This document shows positions 33,396-46,943 of a stretch of 64,000 bases of DNA, piece after piece. The stretch lies in contig NC_132879.1 in NCBI RefSeq assembly GCF_030463535.1, forward strand, positions 45,887,594 through 45,951,593, given 5' to 3'. Source of the stretch: Salminus brasiliensis. Its lineage: Eukaryota > Chordata > Actinopteri > Characiformes > Bryconidae. Position numbers and translations under genes: made by a program. The notes beneath the pieces are model-generated. The model had not been told where the DNA came from and did no database searches. It was given only the letters and a program-made list of their open reading frames with translations. Position 1 is the first letter of the stretch. Each line of letters begins with the position of its first letter.

Positions 33396-35194
33396 CTCAA
33401 GCAAGGTTGGATGGAAAAGTCACCATCCGGATTGGAAGTCTACTAAGCCAAGCTGGCAGCTTACTCTGTGTTTCGTCACCTCTTTCAGTGAACCTAATAT
33501 ATCACAGTAATCTCTTAAAATATTGGGTTTTGGGGATTTTGTTTATCAGTGTTTGGAGTGACATCAGTGGGTCAGAAGCGGTGAGGCAGCAGTCTGCGAA
33601 ACTGCTCCGGGTGATCTGAGGACAGGCATGTGCAGAGGACAGATGTGTGATGCTTTGTGTAATGACCATAAAGAACCTTGTCTTCAGGGGTGTAAACCTT
33701 TTAGTCATACAACAATGCTCTGTAGTGACGGTACACATGGTGGCTTGGTTGCTTGTCAGTGGAATTTTATTCAGGTAATGATTGATATAAGTACTAGCAG
33801 CTGGTTGTCACGTTTAAGCTGTAAAGAATATTGTAGATGGTTTGGGTGATATGCTGGGAAATTATGCTATGTTAGAAATACCCAGTGTTTAATGGTGTGC
33901 TAATAATATCAAAACCATGACCTGCATTTCTTCTTTATTATCAGTTGAACAAGTAAGTAAAAATAACAGGCTAAAACTAAATTCTTTATCTCTGAGCTGC
34001 CATGGGGGCTTCAACAGATGTCAACTGGGTTGAAGAGTGATCGTAAATCAGCGTTGCCAAAACGTGCTTCTAAGCCCATTTTAGACTTGAATTCGGAAGA
34101 TGTACATGCCTCATCCTTATGTCTTTCCCAGGCATGCCATAAAATGCACATGCAGTTCAGATGAATGTACTTCATCTCTGAAGTCTATACTAAAAGGAAA
34201 GTTTCTATTTTGGCCCCTTTTGAGCAGAGTACTGCTCGCCTTATCTAAGAGTAGCATAGGGATCAGTAGTGTGGCATGCTGTAATTGCTGTGATGGGAAC
34301 CCACAGCTTTCTTTGAAGCTCACCTCTGATGAAGTGACTAGTTGAGCATGTGACCAAAGGGTTGGTCTTCTGTGTCCGTTGGGAAAGGCCCCTTTAAAAC
34401 CCAGCGCTAGTCTAAATACTTCTCAGCTAACGTAAAGCAGGTCCTACTCCCTCAGAAAGAATGCGTAATCTTTAGTAGCTTTCCGTGTCTGTCTATGAAA
34501 CACCGAGTGTGCTGGCTTGCCAAGACTTGCTCCCTCCTCTTGCGTGCAACTCCTCTCCTCCCACTGATCTAGCCTATAGCATGTGATGATGAAGCGCTCT
34601 GTTATTCGGCAGGTTTCCTCTGGGTCAGCCTATAAGGAAAAGCTCTGATCTTTGGTTTTTTCCCTTATGCTCCCTGCACAGGTAGATTAAGCGTGTTAAG
34701 GATCATTATGGGAGAGTTGTAAATTCCTCACACATCACTCCTCATCCGAGCCCCCGTTGCCCCAACTGACCCTATTATTACGACTGACTTATTTAAAACC
34801 CCACATGCACATTTGTCACTCTTGATCGCTCATGTAACTGCTAATTTGCTGTTAATCATTTAATCATTTAGCTGATCATGTAATGCTGATCACTCTAGAT
34901 TTTTTAACTGGACTGAAGATTTTTCGGATGACCAGTAAAGTATGACTGATCTAGCGCTGACTGAACGTTTTATCAGTATCTGCAAACATAATGTGCAGAT
35001 ACGTAACGCCTGTTCTGGTCAAGGCATCTCTGAGGTTCAGACCCACAACTTCCTGACGATAGGGCAAAACCTCATACAGCTGTGCTGCTGGGGAACATGG
35101 CACAAGCCTATGTTGGCCTGTGTGTTAGCAATACAGACTGAACTGGGGAACACAAAATGCCATCATTGCTAAAATCACACACATTTGAGTGTTA

Positions 35195-35335
35195 AGAAGT
35201 AGTGATCTAACAGTAATATCTGTCTAAAAAAGCACTGTTTAATGATGAAATGGAAAATGATCATGACCGATCTGATCAGATCAGCAAAATCTATATCTGT
35301 ATCTCCCACAACATTTTCATATCGGTCAAGCCCTG
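35195..35335. mobile_element. Possible hAT-like terminus
   Basis: Repeated gatctgatcagatcagcaaa and the end atcggtcaagccctg resemble the reverse terminus of a fish hAT family. The match is short and weak. Confidence 0.3.
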
Positions 35336-38300
35336 CTGTGGAGTGTCTGACTTGCCTTAAGAAAAAAAAACTGAGGATCAGTTGCAGGTGATATTAAACA
35401 TAACCCTTTTTCTCATCATGCCCTTTGAATGACTATCATTTCAAACCACTGCTCATAGACTCAATTTTCTTCCTGACTCATCCTACTTGAGAAAAGGCAG
35501 GATTTGGGGTCAGTGTGTTTGTCAGTACTTGATTGCTTCTGGCTTTTTCTGAACCTCCCAGTGTTTGAGCCGCAGTCTGGTTTTACTCAGTCTGGTTGGG
35601 ATTCGCACAGAGAAGCTCTGTCATTTGTAGAAGAACCCATTGACGTTCTAAATTTGGACGATCCAAAGCTATTTGAGATGTGAATGGGCCACGCTGGGCT
35701 GAACTAGTGGTGCCACTGAATAGGGCAGACTGGTTTGGCCCCCTGCTACTAGGGTTTGGGTACTGTTTTTGTGTTGCTTGTGCATTCTCAGGATTCTTGT
35801 GGCAGGACGTCACTCATTTGTAAGTGGCACTGCTCTCTAGGAAGACAAAAAGAACGGGGAGGGGGGGGGGGGTTCTCACCATAGACAGCCTTTTTTCCCC
35901 TTCCAACTCTTTGCTTTTGTCTATCCCAGACAAACCCAAACCAAGCAGAAAGCTCAATCAGGGGGATTTAGCCCACATCCCTTGATGCATGATATAGGCT
36001 GCTACCACCCTCTCCTCTGCCTGTCTCCTAGGTCACAATAGAGAATAATAGGGGTAGAATTGTGCTCTGCTAAGGCTGATGGCGTGAGGTTTAGTTTAGG
36101 AATTAAACAGAACAGCATGCAATGCTGAGATGAGAAAGACAGATCCGTTTTGCAGCCCCTGAAGTGAGATGTTCTACCAGGAATTACTGACATGGACCCT
36201 ACTTTTGCTCACTGCTTCCTTTTAATCAGAGGTTTCACTTCTCTCTTTGCCATTATTTCTCTGAACTGCTCATTTTGCTCCTGTGGCACTCTTCATTCAC
36301 TCAAATCCTGCCCTTTTCCAAGCTTGATCTTGCTCTCAGTATCCTTCGCTTACTAATTGAGATTCAAACTTCATGAAGGGTAAGACTCCACATACAGAGA
36401 AATCATATAAAACTGTGTATGAAGCCGGAGGAAGCCAGTATATGCAGGAGCACAGGCCTGTAACTGCAGCAATGCTTTGATCAGATCATTTTGACGGGAA
36501 ACATGCACGTTTTGATGATGATTCTTTTATTACTTTTTTTTATTACTCACTCTCTTCATATTCTAGTCTCCGTCCACCTATCTGCACCACAAAGGAACCC
36601 GCTCAGTGTGAAGGAATGTGTCTTGTCTAATTGGATCTGCAGCAGGCCTTTTTATACTAAATGTCAAGTCTATTTTAGTAATGTCACACTTTTATAAACA
36701 CTGCAGCCGAGGTCCAGCCTGGACCGCGCATCAACTGTTGCAAGGTGAGTTCTAACATCGCCGTCCTGTCGGAGAGGGTTACGTCACACCGCGCTCTGTT
36801 TTTTACCCCCAGCCACAAGGAAAAAGTAGGGCGTCCGCTTTCCATCGTGTAACTTTTGGCCTGTGGTGGTTTTAAGAGATGTGGGTAAATTGTGCTCAGA
36901 TAAGACTGGGACAATTAAAGCGATAGAAACAACTATTTAACGTGACCCAATCTCCTCCAGGGGTAGACTAATGCTCCCGCTCTTTTACTGCAAAACATTA
37001 ACCTACCTAAATATTTCCCCCCCTTTTTTGTTTCATGGTTCATTTTAGATGAGTTTTCACTCCTATCTGGTTTGGTCTGGACATTTTCAATCGGACTATT
37101 TACAGAAAGTTGAGGCGGGCTATCGTCACCCATCAGACAGCGTTAAAAGCCAAAACTGACTGTACCAGATGTATACAATGTAACAAAAAGATGAACCTTG
37201 GTTTGGACCTTAAAGGATTTAAAGGTATGTTGCCTGACCTTTTGCTTTGATCTGACTAAAGTGCCCACAGAGAACAAAAAACCTGTGAAAGCACTGTGGC
37301 TTTTCCCCTCCCTCCTTACTCTTGCTTCTACCCCTTTTTGCCTTTATAAGCCAAAAATAGCAGCGTCTCATCTGCTGTAGCCATTCAACTGCATGGTCAG
37401 AACTGGAACACATCGCTCTGCATAATGACGTGGGCTGGAGAGGGCCTGGGAGAATGTGATGATCCTCGGATGGGCTCCAGGAATGAAAACCCAGTGCGGT
37501 GCTACAATCTCTAGCAGCTGCACCCAGCTGCACACCCATGACTACACTCATGCGTGCTGATCGTTGTAACCCGCTAGGTCAGCACATTCCTGACAAGTGT
37601 TTTACAAGGTCAAGGGCACTGGCCAGATAGTGCCTTACGAAGTTTGCCAACATTCCCACCTCACTGTTGCTGCTGCTGCTCCTGTGCTTCTGCTGAATGC
37701 GGAGAGTTGGGTTGGCCCAGATGAAGCTAGCTTGCATGGCACCTAGATCTGTTTGCCTCTGGGATCAGAGCTTTTAAAGCCAGTGCCTATCTGCTTTCAT
37801 CGCTATCTGGGACCCTCCTCTCTGGTTTGTCTTCGTCCTTTAAGCTTTTGGGTATTGTCACCTCCAGCCTGGCTGTGATTGGCTTTTAAGAGTTAGAGGA
37901 GCATTCCAGAGCGCTGCTGAGCATTGTTCCTGCTTCTGATAAGAGATGGAAGAATGTTAATGACCCTTACAGTTGGAAATGCCTTTGTGATTGGTGTGTC
38001 GTGACTAACACCGGACAGACATGGTGGCATCATGTACCTGATAGCAAGAAGCCCTTGATAAGTCCTGAGGCAGACGGGACGCCCCACTCTGATGAAATGC
38101 TTCTATGGTAGATTCCAGAGAAAAAAGTAGTCCTCCTTCTTTGGAAATATCGAGCCCTTAACTTGCATGCGGCAGCACTGTGAGCAGGACCTAGATATGC
38201 TGAGGCCTATTTTATGCCACCCTAGCTGCACTGCAGTGGGGCACTATGGAATAATTATGGATGCTGTGAAATATTTAGGCTGGTTATGCTTCAGTACTCA

Positions 38301-39068
38301 TGTTCTCTAGTCTCCGCAGAGTACGTGGCTCCTCTGCCTCATGTATTTTACAGAGTGCTACTTGGGTCTGTACCTGATCTGGGTTAACTGAGCTACTGCG
38401 GCAGTATGCGCTTGGTGTTAAACGCAATTAACCTTTGCACCCGAAGGCGCAAATAAATAATTAAGGCTGTAATTAATTGTTCTCATGCAACATAGTGGAC
38501 ATCTTTAGATTAATAGGTTGTTTGATATTTGGATCTAAAGTCATTATTAGTCACTATGGGCTAAACAGCCTAAGCTAGGAGAGTCATGTGGGTATAGACG
38601 TGGCCGGCTGGTAGAAAGTATCACATTTAAAACAAGAAAAAAAGGCTGTGTATTCTGTGTGTTTGTCAGATCTTAACCTGTCCAGTCTGCAGAATCATTT
38701 AAATGCAGTTGCCTGGCCACCCTCAGCCAAGTTCTCTCGCAGTCGGCCAGCGGATTCATTACCAGGAGATTCATGACAAAGGGCTTTTGGAAATATCTCC
38801 AAAATTCGAGGAAATGCAGGAAAATTGGCGAAGGACAAAGAGCACGAATGGGCTAGCTATTGATCAAAGCGCATTTTAGACACAGTTAATGGAGTATGCA
38901 AATTCTGAGCTGCAGAAAATGATGTCTGGTCAGTAAGTGATGTCCTGCGTGCAGTAACTGTCCTGTCCCCAGGCTTTATGGTGTCCATATGGTCCATATA
39001 ATGTAAACCTGACTAAAATCAGGCCACTGCAGGCAGTCTCCTGCGAAGCTCGCAGTTTGGTTAGGGCA

Positions 39069-39180
39069 GTGGTCTCCAAACCTGCTCTTAGAACGATGCC
39101 GTTTTGCAGACTTTGGAACAGACGCTAATCCACCCCACCTGATCCCAGTAATTACTACCCTCAGATCTTGTTGATTGTCT
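39069..39180 (+). mobile_element. Dispersed repeat fragment
   Basis: gcagtggtctccaaacctgc, followed by ttttgcagactttgg and ccaccccacctgatcccagtaatt, follows the order of a common fish repeat ('agtggtccccaaccctgg...caaacacacctgatcc'). It is highly diverged. Confidence 0.5.
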
Positions 39181-39404
39181 GACTGGGTTGTGTGAGATTT
39201 ACGTTGACGTTTGCAACCTGCGGGAAGGTAGCTCTCCTCTCTCATCAGGAGGGTGGAGATCACTGGGTTTGGACATATTTATCATGTGCAAGGGGCAGCA
39301 GAGGCTGGTCATCTGACCAGTCCACGGTTCTAGTATGTAGGATGTCTGTGCTGTGGTCACTGTCCAACATTGTGGACTGACATAATGGCACACTCCATGG
39401 TCCA

Positions 39405-39935
39405 TTGGATCAGCTCCACTGACCATATCGGAGCACTGTAGTTTTATAATTACGGACTGTAGTTCCACCTGTTTCTCTGCCTACTTTGTTAGCCTCCTTT
39501 CACCCTGTTCTTTGATGGTCAGGACCCTACAGGAAATCCACACTGCAGGTAGTATTTGGGTGGTGGGTCATTCACTGATGTGGTGGTTGCGTGTTAGTAT
39601 GTGTTCTGTCTGGTATGAGTGGATCAGACGCAGCAGTTATGTTGGACTTTTTTTAAACGCCTCAGCGTTACTGCTGGACTGACCAACCAGAAATATCTGG
39701 CCAGTCACACTCGTTCCAGGGCAACACACTCGGACCCGTTATCACCAAGTCAGTGGTCCTCTGGGGTCCTGACCATTAACAAAAGTATGCCCCCAGAGAC
39801 CCACAGTGGACCACAGTCTGGAAATATTGAACTACAGAGTGCTGGTATAGGGTCAGTGAATCTCATATAATGGACAGTGAGTGTAGAAACAAGAAGGTGG
39901 TTTTAATGAAGTGGCTATTCAGTGTATAGTAAAGG
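39405..39935. mobile_element. Foldback DNA element with long inverted arms
   Basis: The left arm (39405-39570) and right arm (39755-39935) are imperfect reverse complements. For example, ctttgatggtcaggacccta (39510) pairs with ggggtcctgaccattaacaa (39763). The right end, aacaagaaggtggttttaatg, is the terminus of a family abundant in otophysan fishes. Part of the usual centre appears deleted. No transposase was seen. Confidence 0.7.
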
Positions 39936-40799
39936 CTTTACTCTTTCTCTAAATTGTGTCTGGCTGCCCCCAGACTTGGCACTCACCATGTTCAGTTACG
40001 TAGTAGACCAGTAGTAGTCAAGTTGACCTGAGTATGCATTTTTTTTTTCCTTGAACCTTTCCATGAACATGACCTGTTGACCCAGCTTCTTATACTAGTG
40101 TCGTAATTCAGATGCTCCTTTGGGTGGGAGATCTGAAAAACTGCAAATTAGAAGTCTGCTCTTGCTCTCATTCGATTCGAGGCGAGCAAAAGGGATGAAG
40201 TCTGGGCCGCATTTCTCTCTTTCCAGTCTCATGAATATTTGATCTTCGAGGCGCTCTTGCTGTTTGGAGGGTGGGGGAGCCTCATTCTGACCTTCATCGA
40301 TCTGATGAGCTCTACTTGAGTAATCAGCCTGGGCAGTCATCTGTCAGACGACCAGTCTGTGCACATTCCACTTCTTCTGTAAGCCTACAGCGCGAAGGGG
40401 GAGCGAGAGTGAGTAACGGGCCGCCTGCGTCACCAGTGCGAGTTGTTAACACGGGGCCCTGTAGGCCACCCTGATCCGTGCTTGTGTTCCTGCAGTGTTC
40501 TTGGTCGCTGAGGGTTGTCTGAGCCCAGATGGAGGAGATCAGAGAGGCAGCACGACGCTCTCCATGTGATTCCAGCCTGAGCTGCAGGGATCCGTCCCGG
40601 ATGCCCTAATCTGGGCTGCTTTGCTCTCAAGCTGTGAACGCGAGAGAGAACTTATTCGCTGCACATTTCAGGCTTAGTGGATGTGAATCAGGCCAGCTGC
40701 AGCTAGATGATCAGTGAACGCCATGGGCACCGAAAAGCTTGTTACATCAACAAGCTGCAAAGCTCTCGACCAGAGCCTTTCATTTCCGTTCAGAACTCT

Positions 40800-41223
40800 G
40801 GTCCCTTTCTCTCTCGCGCTCGCTCTCTCTATCTGGATCACTTGCTCTCGCGCTGTCTTTCTCTTGCTCTCTCTCACTTTGTCCCATCATCGCTCACTCT
40901 GGATGTCTCTCACTGTTGCTCACTCTCGCTTAGTCTCACACTGTCGCTCACTCTGTCTCTCTATAGCTCACTCTTGTAGTATCTGTTGCTTGCTTCTCAC
41001 CATCGCTTGCTCTTGCTTTCTTTCTCTTTTGCTTTCTCCCAGTTTCTCTCGCCATCTCGCGTTGTCTAGCTCTGTCTCTATTGCTTGCTCTTTGTCTTTC
41101 ACAGCCTTGCGTTGTCTCTCTGTTGCTCACCCTGTCTCTCTCTGGCTTGCAACATATCTATTGCTTGTTCTGTACAACTCACTGTTGCTCGCTCTTGCTT
41201 TTTCTTTCTCTATTGCTTGCTCC

Positions 41224-41301
<78 letters not shown>

Positions 41302-41599
41302 TTGTCTTTCGATCACTTGGTCTTTTTCTCTCACTGTCTCACTTTGTCACTCGCTCTGTGTCTCTCTCTTACTCACTTTTTCTCACCGTTGATGTGTCCG
41401 TCTCGATTTCTCGTTCTTGCTTTGTCTTGGTTTCTCTTTCTCATATTCTGTTTCTCTGTGTTTCTCTGCCCCTCCTTTCTTATCCTCTCCCTTTATTTTC
41501 TCTTTTCTTTCCCTATTTCTTTCCTCTCTCTCATTCTCTCCCTTCTGCTTTCTCAGAAAATTGCATTCTTGTTCTCTTTCTTTTTCTGCTGTTATTTTG

Positions 41600-41630
<31 letters not shown>

Positions 41631-41663
41631 GTCTCTCTCTTCCCCCCCCCCCCCCCCCCCCAC
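40800..41663 (+). repeat. Pyrimidine-rich tract of about 0.9 kb with (CT)n, (TGTC)n and C run
   Basis: The + strand is dominated by C and T with ctcgct and ctctct variants. It holds a pure CT run (41225-41298), TGTC repeats (41602-41630) and a C run (41643-41660). Leu/Ser-rich frames up to 333 codons here are artefacts. A GA-rich counterpart lies at 42053-42087. Confidence 0.95.
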
Positions 41664-42913
41664 CCAGCTGATGCACCACTCTGCAGTTTTTCTTTTGTCA
41701 GACAGCAGGGTATGATATCCAGAATGCCAGGCAGCGATGTCTATAAATAGAAACATAATAGAACTTGGAGCACCATCCTAAAATGTACATCTCACTCCAG
41801 ATGTGGGCTCTGAGCTCCACATCTCCCTCCCCTGTTTTTTGACTCCTTATTTTATTTCATTTTTTTCCTCACTCTGTCATTCACTTGCTCACTCTGTATC
41901 TGACTCAGGCAAGCTTGTTTTGACATGGTTGCTTCCCCCTCTCTCTCTCACGCTCTTTGTACATCTACTCTGAGTGGAAAGGGAAATGTATAGCTTCCTG
42001 AGATGCGCCCCGCAGTTAGAGAGCACATGAGGAAGCTGTCAGTGGGCGCGACGGAGAGAGAGAGAGAGAGAGGGAGAGAGAGAGCGAGCAGTGACGGTGG
42101 CTTTTGCCCTACTATGGGCCTGAGCTGCTGCCTTCCTCTTTCCACATCGCTCTGCGACGATCATCAGAAATGAACCTGGTGCTAACTGAATGTGCTAGCT
42201 GATTGCGTGCCGCTCTACTGAGTGAGTCACTTCTATGAGTGCAGTGTAATGATATGGTTCGACATCCGTGGAGGTTTATGGGTCACGGCGGCCGTTCAAC
42301 TTTGATGTCTGATAAAGAATGAATCAGGTTTTTTTTCAAACCTGAACCCTGCAATCTCAGGTATTGCCTGTGCGGTAGCTGGGGTAAATAAAAAGCTGGT
42401 TAGGCCTGTGTCTACATGATTTCCTCCCTGCGGTCTTGCACCAGCACTGCTCTGTCTGTGGTGGCGAAGCCTGCCATCTTGCATAACCACGGTTTGCTCT
42501 ATTTCACTGAGCTTACCTTCTCTACAATAAAGGACAAAGAGCCATTTTGTGGGATTTAAAGAAGATTTAGTGTTCTCAGGGAAACTGCTGCAAAAGAGCC
42601 AACCTTTGCCACGTTAGCCTTTCTCGAAATGTCCTTTCTCTCCCGTGTAAACAGTGTCCTATTAGCACTTAGTCATCACTGCAAAGTAGGTTTCGCTTAA
42701 CCTCAGTGTGTCTCTTGCTTCTTGTGCGGTGCACAGACACAGTTAAGCTTTTGGCACATTCTTTAATAGGCTGAACAGCCGAAACCATCAGCCTGTGATC
42801 GTGACCACACTGTTGTGTGTGTTTGTTAATAACCATCTTTCACATGGTAAGCAAAATAGGTTGCCATTGAGAGGGTTTCAGGTAGTGCCAGCAGTTGATC
42901 CAAGCAGAATATT

Positions 42914-42933
42914 CCCCCCCCCCCCCCCCCCCC
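42914..42933. repeat. Poly-C run
   Basis: About 19-20 consecutive C in intron 1, matching a second similar run at 46922-46943. Length may be unreliable in assembly. Confidence 0.85.
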
Positions 42934-44472
42934 TCTTTATTTATGTCTCATATTTGGTATGTTCAGAGACTCTCTGATATTTATTTATTTTTTTATGACC
43001 CTTTAAGCCTGAGTAGAGTAGTATGTCGCCCATGAATCACCATCTACAGCAAGCACAATGCAGCCTTTATTGTTGGATGCGCTGCAGTAGAAAAAACTAT
43101 CCTGAAGAGCAGTTTTAAAACTTGGCTTCAACTTTTAAAGGGTTAACTGGAACACTGCCTGACCTATGGTAACTTAAGTGCTGAGCAAATCAGCTAACCC
43201 CCTGGAGGAGGATGTGGTTGGCCTGTGAAAGTTGATGAGAACTTTACAGTGAGGATAAAAATGTGACTCATGGGCCATCAGACAGGTGTGCATGTGTACG
43301 TAAGGAGAAGATGAAGCAGCATGCATCACAGTGTGTCATGGTGGTGTATCCTTAATGGTTCCTATGACTGCCCTGCCTACGCTTCGTCATGCCGTGGCTT
43401 GTTTTTAGCAGGTTTGGATGGGCTGGAATCGTCTGCTTTAGGAGATTTAAGTTGACTTTGATTAGCTGCTTCTGCTCGTTAGCTGCTGGGGGCGGTTTCA
43501 GAGGGCCTCACATGTTGTCTCGCAGGAGCTCGCCATAGGACACACATTGCCATTAAAGAAGTGAAAGGAAGATAAACTTAAGTGAATTATTTTCACTGGC
43601 CCTGAGAAAATCACAGTGTTTATTTTGTGTTTATTTGCCCCCCTCCCTACCAAATACACACATTCATGGCAGATTGAGGCCTGCCATTGTGTGGCATAGC
43701 TCATGCCAGCCTGGCCCACATCAAGTAAATAGACCATTAAAGTGCTTCTCTCACAGCAGGAAGCTTTCCAGATGCATGAATCACTGGTGCGACTGCTTTT
43801 CACTAGGCCTCTCCCACCTCGCTGCTTTGTTACTAAAGAGGCAAGTAGAAAGAGGTCACTCTCCTTGGACTGTCCAGTACTGTTCTGGGCTTCTGGGCCA
43901 GATTTGCTCTGTATTCCCAGGTTCACTGACAGATTTAGCCCATTTGCCTCTCCTCTCCTCTTCTTTTCTCCTCTGCTTTTGTCCGTACAACGTACCAGGC
44001 CTATTTTCTTTGGCATAGCCACCCGTAATCAGCATTTCTTCTCAGAGTGAAAACTGTTTTCTTTCTTTTGTCTCCCCCCCCCCCCTTTTATTTCTTGCCT
44101 CTGTTCCTGCTTTCCATTTCTCTCTTTTCAAGTGTCCCTCTCTCCCACCCTCTCTGTCTCTGTGGGTTTCTATAAATAGAGCCCATGTGGGACAAAGGTG
44201 TTTGTAACCCATGATTTATATTTTAAGCAGCGCTTATTTACCTCTGCTGAACTCTGCTCTATTCCGCTGAGCTCTCCCAATAAATGATGAAGGGGGGGGG
44301 GGGATTAATAGACAGACAGGGCACCAGGCACAAGCTGACTCTTCCACTGAGTCTGGTCGGAAAAGCTGTGTCCCTCATTTTTAACAGCCTCTCTTCAGTT
44401 CTGTCCTTGGCAGCCTGGTGTATTTTTAATAAACATGAAGACTCTGTATGTGCTGTTCCCTTAAAAGCATAC

Positions 44473-44474
<2 letters not shown>

Positions 44475-44525
<51 letters not shown>
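44475..44525. repeat. (GT)n microsatellite
   Basis: About 25 GT units in intron 1, producing Cys-Val and Thr-His artefact frames. Confidence 0.95.
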
Positions 44526-44526
<1 letters not shown>

Positions 44527-45679
44527 TCATGTGATTTCGCCCCCGTCTATGAAATACACATGGGGCAGCATCAGCACGGGGGGAGAATTCAACACCGACA
44601 CAGCTGAGCAACTCGAGCGGCTCACACAGTCGTTCATTAATCATAATCCAGGTAAAATGGTCAATTAATCGTGGCGCTGATTTGAGGTCGCGTCACCCAG
44701 GACTAGCCTTATGTACGTTCACATGTTGTGACTGTTTGCCTATAAGCACAACGTAATTTCATTTGGAAATGCCTGGGCCTCATTAGAATCCCAGTATGCT
44801 CGCTGTGGACATCCAGCATGTAAATGGAAGCTTCTATTTCGGTCTGCCTATTTGCTTAGTAGAGCTGTTGTGTGATCTTTAGGGAAAAAAAAGCATAATG
44901 GTTGTGGCTATCCTGTTGCAATGACCAGTCATGTAGTAATGATTAATGTATGAAAGCAGAGCTACACAGGCTTTGGTTTCTCAAATAATACAGAACAGGT
45001 CTGAGCAGAATTTAGCCCATTTGTTAGGTAGTTGTTTTTCTAAGATATAGTCTGACACCTCAGCCTTTGAAACTGGGCTATAAATGGATCGGAGTGTCTT
45101 TCTCCTTCCCTCTCTCTCTCTCACGCAAACCGAGGTGTTATTTGGGTTTGTTCACGCTCAGTATGAGCCAAATGGTTTTTGCTTGTGTTTCTGCACCGAG
45201 TGGTTGTGTACAGTTGTTAGCTTTTCATTGCAGCTCTGAGGTTAGTGTCCTGGCCTACCACTGGCTTCTTACTGCCTGAAATGTTGTCATTATTTGAACA
45301 AGATGTCAGGAACTTTTATTGAGACCAGTCAGAGAGCGGAGGCAGGCTTAATTTGAACTTTTTACCTCCGTCCGTTAAGGTTGCACACCAGCCCGGGTGT
45401 GCTCATCAGACGGGATGAAATTTACATTGGATCCAGGGGTAAATCCCTCGTTCACTTATGACTTGAGCATCGGCTTGGTGTTTTTTCTTCCTGTGTTCCC
45501 GCTGATGGTGTTCTATAGTGTTTTTGTCTGTTATTGCAGTGGTTTGTGGTCCTGGTCTTGGATTACCACTTAAGCTCACCCACTTCAGCTGAAGAAGGGC
45601 TTGTTAATTAGTTCATTAGATGTGTTGGATGCAGGGGAAACTCTAAAATGGGCATGGCAGAGCTGCTGCCATACTGTAG

Positions 45680-45822
45680 GACAGGGTTGTCACTGACTCT
45701 GAAGACCTAATGTTGAGCTTTTAGTACCTCATATCCAATGCAACTCTAAGGACGAGGATTGGCAACTACTGGATTATCGTATCAGCCCAGGCATCCCATA
45801 TTGGTGCGTCCCTAGTAGCAAA
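45680..45822 (-). mobile_element. Two adjacent decayed repeat fragments
   Basis: ggacgaggattggcaactac (45751) reads as the complement of the repeat seen at 39069. tcccatattggtgcgtcccta (about 45796-45816) resembles an hAT terminus. Both are short. Confidence 0.35.
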
Positions 45823-46921
45823 GTAGCTTCACAGTCTATTTAAGTTAACTCCCATTGTCTAAAATTACACAATGCATATATTTAAATAATATTCTATGTA
45901 GGCCCTTGTGGGCCCTTGTAATGTAGGTCTTCTTTTGCCGATGGTCATTGAAGTCAACTGAACTTTGTGGTGGTCTGTGTCTCTCTATGAGGAATACCTC
46001 AGCATCCTGCTCCTCCCCTCACCTCCCCACTGCTCTCAAGACCACACCACCCATACAGCTTAAAAGCATATGTCTTACTTCTAAGCATCGCATGGCCTTT
46101 TGGGATTGAGGAGGTTTGCCGCTGGAGATGCCTTGCAAAAAGAAGAAGGATTTACATGCGGGCTCCTGATGTATCGGGTTGCCTTGGGGGTCGTAGCTCT
46201 GTGTAAATTACTCTCCTGCTGACTGACGCGTGCTGCCTTTGTGCTCCATCATCTAAATACGTCAAAAATCCGGCTATGCTCATGAGCGTCACAAATGTCT
46301 CATTGTTCTCACCCAGAGAGAATGCTTTACTGCAAAGGCCTAAAAACAAAAAACTAGCTTGGGTGGAGCAGTTTTTCTTGCTCATGTTGATCGTACCCTC
46401 AGGTACAGTACCTTCATTGCTGAGCTCTTTAAGAAGGTTGCATGTTTGAAGGCCGCAGATGACACCACAAAACGCTTGTGACGCACATGGGGAAAACATT
46501 CTCTGCAGCTGGCTGACAGAAATTCACCCAGCCTCTCGTGTACAGGCAAGTCGGATTTACAGTAGGTGCCACAGTGTACGTGAGGCATTTCTTGCATCTC
46601 GCCTACTGTAGTCTTTTCATTCAATTCGCTGTGATTATGTCCATGCCCCGCCCATATGTGCGTGTTGTAGCAGCTTTTGCCAAGTAGAGCACAAGACTCT
46701 CTGCCTTCAACGCATTAAGATGCTGGATCAACTCACAAAGTTGGAGTGGTCCTTTTTATTTGTACATTTGTGCCTTTTTGTTCGATGTGGGATTGAACCC
46801 TGATCTCTTCGACTAAAAGAGTGACCCCAAACCTTCTCAACCACCAAAGTCTTTTCTTTGTGCCTAGTTCTCTGGCTGTAAACTTATAATCCCTTCATGA
46901 TGATTGGCTCTCTGAAACGCT

Positions 46922-46943
46922 ACCCCCCCCCCCCCCCCCCCCC
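46922..46943. repeat. Poly-C run
   Basis: About 22 consecutive C in intron 1. A G run (47035-47043) lies about 100 bp downstream. Confidence 0.85.

Noticed and set aside
40714..41750. Leu/Ser-rich frames up to 333 codons
   Set aside because: The pyrimidine-rich repeat tract is stop-poor in two frames. The composition is fully explained by CT repeats.
41741..44179. Two perfect MEF2-type sites, CTATAAATAG at 41741 and 44170
   Set aside because: A few such degenerate sites are expected by chance in 64 kb of AT-rich DNA. No clustering with other sites was seen.
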